This document shows positions 4,862 to 7,458 of a DNA stretch of 7,458 bases, one piece after another (the first letter of the stretch is position 1; the number at the start of each line of letters is the position of its first letter). Source of the DNA: Persebacter sp051008975 (GTDB lineage: Bacteria > Pseudomonadota > Gammaproteobacteria > Tethybacterales > Persebacteraceae); NCBI GenBank assembly GCA_051008975.1, contig JBPCXA010000081.1, positions 1 through 7,458 of the forward strand, given 5' to 3'. The position numbers and the translations under genes are program-made. Under the pieces are notes generated by a model. The model worked only from the letters and a program-made list of their open reading frames with translations, had not been told where the DNA came from and made no database searches.

Positions 4862-5116
4862 TTATGAGCGATGTAGCGCCTGGACGATTTCCCGACAGTC
4901 GCTAGACGGCTTCTGAATCGCCCTGATAGGCTTGGTCACAAACAAGTCGAGACGGATACCGCTCAAGACATTTTGAATGATAGTCATCGCTTGCGCGAGG
5001 TGACACCAATCTTGCTCGTCACTCAAGCGTTTGGCACACGCTTCCAAATCGTCCGCTTTATCCCGCAGCATCATCGCCGCGTTCCGAATCTCTTTCGCTG
5101 TTGGTTCTACGTTCAT
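4862..5116 (-). CDS. 84-aa helical protein, VEPTA paralogue 2
   Basis: It starts MNVEPTAKEIRNAAMMLRDK and contains NVLSGIRLDLFVTKPIRAIQ, matching the gene at 3246-3497 over about 67 residues at roughly 40% identity. The pattern is two or three amphipathic helices with no membrane segment and no known motif. GAGAGAGG lies close to the ATG at 5116. Two diverged copies in one array suggest related but separate targets, or assembly from different phages. It ends in CGC TCA TAA, followed by CTCCCCGATTGCGG. Confidence 0.82.
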   Translation of the reverse strand: MNVEPTAKEIRNAAMMLRDKADDLEACAKRLSDEQDWCHLAQAMTIIQNVLSGIRLDLFVTKPIRAIQKPSSDCREIVQALHRS

Positions 5117-5161
5117 CGCCTCTCTCTCTTGTGTCTCACCATGACGGAGGGCTATGGTGTC

Positions 5162-5317
5162 CTAAAAAAGCATATCGCCATCGGCCTCTCTCAAGTCGTC
5201 GCCTTCTATCGGCGCGCTTACAGCGAGAGACATCTTAGCGACGCCATACACGACATGCACGTCGTCTTCAAAAGGGGGTTCACAACGAAATTTCTCCTTT
5301 CCCCAAAGTCTCGACAC
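5162..5317 (-). CDS. Likely 51-aa acidic protein, start unresolved
   Basis: The frame reads KFRCEPPFEDDVHVVYGVAK and MSLAVSAPIEGDDLREADGD and stops at TAG (5164-5162). It is clearly protein-like, with alternating strand residues and an acidic tail. The only upstream in-frame start is GTG at 5317, which overlaps the previous gene by 38 bases and sits too close to AAGGAG. A better-placed AAAGGAG (near 5297) instead points to a GTG in the next frame that would give only a 21-residue peptide. Either the GTG at 5317 is used or an indel in the CCCCCTTTT run broke the gene. A CATAGCCC variant of the junction repeat follows the stop. Function unknown. Confidence 0.45.
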   Translation of the reverse strand: MSRLWGKEKFRCEPPFEDDVHVVYGVAKMSLAVSAPIEGDDLREADGDMLF

Positions 5318-5444
5318 ACTCCTTAGCCTCGTCTTCGTCCATAGGCATGTTCGGTCGTGTAAGCCAGGTGCACATGGACGACAGATACTTGATGTCTCCG
5401 TTTGGATGTCTAGCCGTGGGTACGTAGCCGATGCTATGAATCAT
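5280..5444 (-). CDS. 54-aa unidentified protein
   Basis: The ATG at 5444 opens MIHSIGYVPTARHPNGDIKY, then LSSMCTWLTRPNMPMDEDEAK and ECVETLGKGEISL before TGA. Codon usage and composition look like the neighbours. The upstream GAGATAG is a weak ribosome binding site. Its 3' end overlaps the following frame and contains two AAGGAG-like sequences that could serve the next gene. No domain is recognised and there is no membrane segment. Confidence 0.65.
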   Translation of the reverse strand: MIHSIGYVPTARHPNGDIKYLSSMCTWLTRPNMPMDEDEAKECVETLGKGEISL

Positions 5445-5494
5445 TTTTCTATCTCGCAAAGAGGGGCTTATGTTGACTCGGGGTAGAGTGCTCC

Positions 5495-5968
5495 TTATTG
5501 AGATAAATTAGCTCTCTTCGAGGCAATCTCCGCGCGCAACACTGAGTCAATATGCGTCACAACACTATCTGTATTAGTTGTATCTTGTCCGTTCAATCCA
5601 GCCAATTCGATTACTCTCACTCCACAGTCAAGAACACTATGAGAGGCAGAATGCCCACCAAAGAACAATTGGCCTCTAGATGCCTCACCCAATGTCCATC
5701 CAGCGTCGCGATAGCACATTAGCAACTCATCTGTTGCATAACGATGAAATTCGCTACGGCTCTTCAATTCATCAACTACCTGTTGTTCAGCGGTAATCGC
5801 AGCAGATGCGCGAACGTGTCCTAATCCCACGTAGCCCGCCACAGGAACACAACAAATGCAAAAAAGTACGACCTTTATTCCGAAACTGAATCGTGTCTGG
5901 CTGACTAACAAAATCGCCAGCACCGTCGCAAAAACACCCGCCATAAATATCATGGGTTCACCTATCAT
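5495..5968 (-). CDS. 157-aa inner-membrane protein with two predicted spans
   Basis: This is the first substantial gene of the leftward array. Span 1 covers about residues 6-23 (IFMAGVFATVLAILLVSQ) and span 2 about 31-50 (IKVVLFCICCVPVAGYVGLG). A soluble region of about 105 residues follows (VDELKSRSEFHRYATDELLM, GWTLGEASRGQLFFGGHS). The start at 5968 has GAGGAG about 8 bases upstream. The first 19 residues are shared with the gene at 4177 through the 99-bp repeat. Its TAA (5497-5495) comes nine codons before an in-frame TAA that belongs to the junction repeat at 5470, as if the original stop was the later one. The extramembrane part is not recognised. Confidence 0.8.
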   Translation of the reverse strand: MIGEPMIFMAGVFATVLAILLVSQTRFSFGIKVVLFCICCVPVAGYVGLGHVRASAAITAEQQVVDELKSRSEFHRYATDELLMCYRDAGWTLGEASRGQLFFGGHSASHSVLDCGVRVIELAGLNGQDTTNTDSVVTHIDSVLRAEIASKRANLSQ

Positions 5969-6011
5969 TTGATTGCTCCTCGCTCATCGTCTTATTTAGG
6001 GGCCTTTATGA
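5913..6011. repeat. 99-bp direct repeat, copy B
   Basis: Partner of 4385-4483 (3 mismatches). Carries the intact junction repeat CATAAAGGCCCC, TAAATAAG, GAGGAG and the first 19 codons of the gene at 5968. Confidence 0.95.
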
Positions 6012-6128
6012 GTGGTCGCTAGAACGTTCGTGATTGGCAACCCAGTCGATGGCCGTCCACCACAAGACTCTTGCTCAAACGACTCTGTGGTTAATCTGCA
6101 GGGGCCTTCCGCCCCGTCGATGAAACAT
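6006..6128 (-). other. Leftward leader with remnant small ORF
   Basis: The stretch between the divergent promoters and the first repeat has no convincing gene. One frame holds ATG (6128) MFHRRGGRPLQINHRVV, TGA at 6077, then ARVLWWTAIDWVANHERSS and the junction-repeat TAA at 6008-6006. The second part could start at TTG 6065 (19 residues). The presence of the stop-associated repeat suggests it marks the end of a former gene. A 5-bp hairpin (GGGGC/GCCCC, 6101-6115) lies in the leader but lacks a U-tract. Confidence 0.3.
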
Positions 6129-6157
6129 AGTCTAGCAAAAGCGGTTGCATATTTCAA
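6129..6157 (-). promoter_or_regulatory. Putative leftward promoter of the small-gene array
   Basis: TTGAAA (6157-6152) and TAGACT (6134-6129) are separated by 17 bp on the minus strand. It lies upstream of the first leftward gene and overlaps the rightward promoter, as expected for a phage divergent control region. Confidence 0.5.
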
Positions 6158-6173
6158 GTACTTCAGCTACCAT
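6145..6173 (+). promoter_or_regulatory. Putative rightward promoter, leaderless start
   Basis: TTGCAT (6145-6150), 17 bp, TACCAT (6168-6173). The predicted start at about 6180 coincides with the ATG at 6181, which has no ribosome binding site, so the transcript may be leaderless. Both boxes are imperfect. Confidence 0.4.
6156..6163. promoter_or_regulatory. AAGTACTT palindrome in the divergent promoter overlap
   Basis: A perfect 8-bp palindrome lying in the spacer of the rightward promoter and touching the -35 box of the leftward one. It could be a site for a regulator acting on both promoters; too short to be certain. Confidence 0.3.
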
Positions 6174-6180
6174 ATTTTCT

Positions 6181-6840
6181 ATGACAACGATAAAGAACGC
6201 GAGAGCGTACTATAGTCCTCTCAAAGAGACTGACGTTGCCAAGCAAAGAGAAGCCTGCGAAAGCTACGCCGAAGAGCGCAGATGGACGCTTGAGGAGTAC
6301 GAGGAAGGCGCGATAAAGGGCAGAGATGCTCGCGCCGATGTGATCAAGGATCTGCGCGCAGAGGACGAAGTAGCGTTGCTCTACTCGCTCGAAGTCTTGC
6401 GGCGCTGGGTTAGAAGCGCCACAGCGGATTTCACGAGTGCGTTAGCTCGATTGTCAGCCCGCTCGGCGCTTGTCGTCGACGTCAGTCATGACGTCGATTC
6501 ATCTTGCGCTGACGCTTGGGAGAAAAGAGTGAATGAAGCCATTCTACGTGTGCAGAAGGGTCGCGTCGTCCATCCTGATGCTGCTCGGGCCGGAGGCAAG
6601 GCGAGCTGGCATGCGCGGCAGGGTGTTGTGGCGAAATGGACATCTGATGAGATGGCCGGGCAGCGTAAACTGTATTGGTCCGTGTGGACTAACTTGGATT
6701 TGACGTGGGAACAAGCGCGCGCCCGTATGCCTGATGAACTTCAGGTAATGAGCTACTCGAGCTTACGCAGAATTTTCGACCGACAACGACCAGGAAAGCC
6801 AGGAAGCCCAGGTCGGCCAAACACGAAGGAATCCCCATGA
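6181..6840 (+). CDS. Serine-recombinase-like protein lacking the catalytic serine; possible regulator
   Basis: Residues 7-102 follow the resolvase N-terminal fold: ARAYYSPLKETDVAKQREAC aligns with the usual Y.RVST..Q....Q..A, GRDARADVIKDLRAEDEV with the GKD..RP.l..ll..d.v stretch, LYSLEVLRRWVRS (R75, R78) with LDRLgRS, and LSARSALVVDV with the strand that follows. In an ungapped alignment the catalytic serine becomes Pro13 and the preceding arginine becomes Tyr, so strand exchange is unlikely. The tail (151-215) contains an HTH-like TWEQARARM..MSYSSLRRIF and a basic GKPGSPGRP end. ATG 6181 is preferred over TTG 6145 because it fits the domain start, although it lacks a ribosome binding site. 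It overlaps the next gene by ATGA. It may regulate the divergent promoters; a very divergent active enzyme is the alternative. Confidence 0.75.
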   Translation: MTTIKNARAYYSPLKETDVAKQREACESYAEERRWTLEEYEEGAIKGRDARADVIKDLRAEDEVALLYSLEVLRRWVRSATADFTSALARLSARSALVVDVSHDVDSSCADAWEKRVNEAILRVQKGRVVHPDAARAGGKASWHARQGVVAKWTSDEMAGQRKLYWSVWTNLDLTWEQARARMPDELQVMSYSSLRRIFDRQRPGKPGSPGRPNTKESP

Positions 6841-7250
6841 AATACGCAGTCGGTGAAACTTACGAGCGTCCCACCCCTTTTCTCGTTGAAGATCGTGATC
6901 TTTTCGAGGTAGACGAAGAGGGGTTCGCAACAAGGACGATCAAGAGTTGGAGGCCGGGCGTACGAAACGTTAACGTTCTTCCTGATGATGTCGAGATGCA
7001 GTGGGATGGGATGGGTGAAGAGATTCGTCGTATTGTGGCGGTGGCCCGTCTTGAGGACGGAGGGGTGCGCATCCTTTATCGAAGGGCGTGGCGTCGGCCA
7101 GATGGCGGCACGTTTGGAAAGAATACCGTTCGAATGACGACACCCTCTGGATTTTCTGCGTGGCGAAACGGTAGTAATAGTGGTGTTGCTCAGGAAATTA
7201 CGCGTCGTGAACAAAGGGCAGAGATGGAAAAGCAACTCATTGAGAGCTAG
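6837..7250 (+). CDS. 137-aa unidentified protein
   Basis: The ATG overlaps the upstream TGA as ATGA, and GAAGGAA lies about 8 bases before it, so it is translationally coupled to the recombinase-like gene. The product is rich in short beta strands: VGETYERPTPFLVEDRDLFE, GVRNVNVLPDDVEMQWDGMG, IRRIVAVARLEDGGVRILYR. It ends in a charged helix (QEITRREQRAEMEKQLIES). No catalytic motif, signal or membrane segment is visible. It may act with its neighbour, but I do not recognise it. Confidence 0.8.
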   Translation: MKYAVGETYERPTPFLVEDRDLFEVDEEGFATRTIKSWRPGVRNVNVLPDDVEMQWDGMGEEIRRIVAVARLEDGGVRILYRRAWRRPDGGTFGKNTVRMTTPSGFSAWRNGSNSGVAQEITRREQRAEMEKQLIES

Positions 7251-7317
7251 GGCCATACATTCAGTGCCATACACCGGGCATGGCCGGAACCACAGCGGTC
7301 GTTGCGCCGGCGCAGTA
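7251..7317. other. Intergenic stretch with short repeats
   Basis: GCCATACA occurs twice (7252-7259 and 7266-7273), and GGCCAT (7251-7256) can pair with ATGGCC (7280-7285). No U-tract follows, so a terminator is not supported. A 12-codon frame from ATG 7280 (MAGTTAVVAPAQ) ends in TAA. Confidence 0.4.
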
Positions 7318-7458
7318 AAGCGAAACAAAACCAATGCCTCTCTTGCGACCTTTGCGAGTGGCAAGCAATACAATAGTGATTTGTCGGCGAGCTATAATAT
7401 TGGTGCGCGCTATTGGTTTACTAAGCTGATGGGCGGAAACGACCCACAGACGGTTACG
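7318..7458 (+). CDS. Coding-like frame running off the right edge (partial)
   Basis: From about 7318 one frame reads TNASLATFASGKQYNSDLSA, SYNIGARYWFTKLMGG, then NDPQTVT at the edge, with ordinary codon choice. The start is unresolved: an in-frame GTG at 7264 has no ribosome binding site, and an ATG at 7429 would begin MGGNDPQTVT. 'NIGARYW..L.GG.D' faintly recalls the helix following the active site in SLT-type lytic transglycosylases, but the expected catalytic Glu segment is absent upstream, so this is not a call. A gene starting at 7429 under the TATAAT box is a fair alternative. Confidence 0.35.
7393..7398 (+). promoter_or_regulatory. TATAAT -10 box, possible rightward promoter
   Basis: A perfect TATAAT with no convincing -35 at 16-18 bp and no TGn extension. 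It is placed about 30 bases before ATG 7429. Could also be chance within a coding frame. Confidence 0.3.

Larger units (their letters stand above)
312..6011 (-). repeat. Family of about 17 stop-associated junction repeats (CATAA + C-block)
   Basis: All copies have the same orientation, with the TAA (plus-strand TTA, or its variant) near 317, 1215, 1547, 1774, 1989, 2237, 2602, 2931, 3247, 3774, 4174, 4478 (CAC variant), 4602, 4862, 5152 (TAG variant), 5468 and 6006. The commonest form is CATAAAGGCCC; others are CATAAGCCCC, CATAACTCC and CATAACCCCC. Most lie at gene ends and supply the stop codon, but those at 317, 2931, 3774 and 5152 are not in frame with the gene they follow. The junction at 3500-3560 has a promoter instead, and directly overlapping genes have none. 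Confidence 0.85.

Noticed and set aside
1205..6011. Integron cassette array with attC sites
   Set aside because: Small genes in one orientation with a repeat at each end suggested cassettes, but no GTTRRRY/RYYYAAC core pairs are present, the repeats are only about 11-20 bases, and no tyrosine integrase is seen.
1983..6011. Promoters for a phage single-subunit RNA polymerase
   Set aside because: CTCATAAAGG resembles the start core of T3-type promoters (CACTAAAGGG), but the bases upstream are the variable ends of genes, with no conserved recognition block, and several copies lack the GG.
312..6011. CRISPR array
   Set aside because: The repeats are short, variable and separated by genes of very different length rather than by uniform spacers.
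2665..6077. TGA recoded as a sense codon
   Set aside because: Two frames look coding across a TGA (2742 and 6077), but several secure genes end in TGA (971, 3560, 3784, 6838), so decay is the simpler explanation.
6101..6115. Terminator hairpin in the leftward leader
   Set aside because: A 5-bp GC stem is present but no U-tract follows on either strand.
6753..7373. Minus-strand 206-codon frame
   Set aside because: Antisense to the coupled 137-aa gene; composition is rich in Arg, Pro, Ser and Thr, typical of a shadow frame, with no ribosome binding site.

Overview
The window looks like part of a tailed-phage or prophage genome from a proteobacterium. It is an estimate from reading: roughly half G+C, densely packed with short genes, almost all leftward. 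Several predicted proteins resemble small uncharacterised proteins that recur in phages of Proteobacteria (the 'DCYANA..DEPMF', 'SLTCSCD', 'RNDFHST' and 'DADERGQGQPF' types). These likenesses come from memory of the families, not from a search. No tRNA, rRNA, CRISPR array, IS element or integrase was seen.

Layout. Bases 1-194 hold the probable end of a rightward gene, followed at 195-233 by a very strong, probably bidirectional terminator. From 333 to about 6010 runs a leftward (minus-strand) array of some 18 small genes separated by short junctions. Most junctions carry variants of one element, which on the minus strand reads CATAA followed by a C-rich block, usually CATAAAGGCCC. In many junctions its TAA is the stop codon of the preceding gene, but in several it lies out of frame or beyond the stop, so it appears to be a DNA or RNA element in its own right. 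A consensus-like minus-strand promoter (TTGACA, 16 bp, TATAAT) with an 18-bp inverted repeat sits at 3536-3563, overlapping the stop codon of a small HTH gene. This looks like an internal, self-regulated transcription start.

The array has been reshuffled internally. A 99-bp unit is repeated almost exactly at 4385-4483 and 5913-6011 and gives two proteins the same membrane-segment N-terminus with unrelated tails. Genes at 1547 and 2237 share a C-terminal module. Genes at 3246 and 4862 are paralogues. A second HTH gene at 3207 is truncated and fused in frame to two other small genes. Five predicted proteins have paired-cysteine or cysteine-rich patterns suggestive of small zinc-binding proteins.

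Around 6129-6173 two divergent promoters overlap. The leftward one feeds the small-gene array. The rightward one would start a transcript at or next to the ATG of a 219-aa protein that resembles a serine recombinase N-terminal domain lacking the catalytic serine and joined to a possible HTH tail, perhaps a regulator. A 137-aa gene of unknown function follows with a 4-bp overlap. The last 200 bases contain a TATAAT box and a coding-like frame that runs off the edge. The arrangement is that of an early, leftward accessory module next to a divergent control region. The function of nearly every small gene is unknown.
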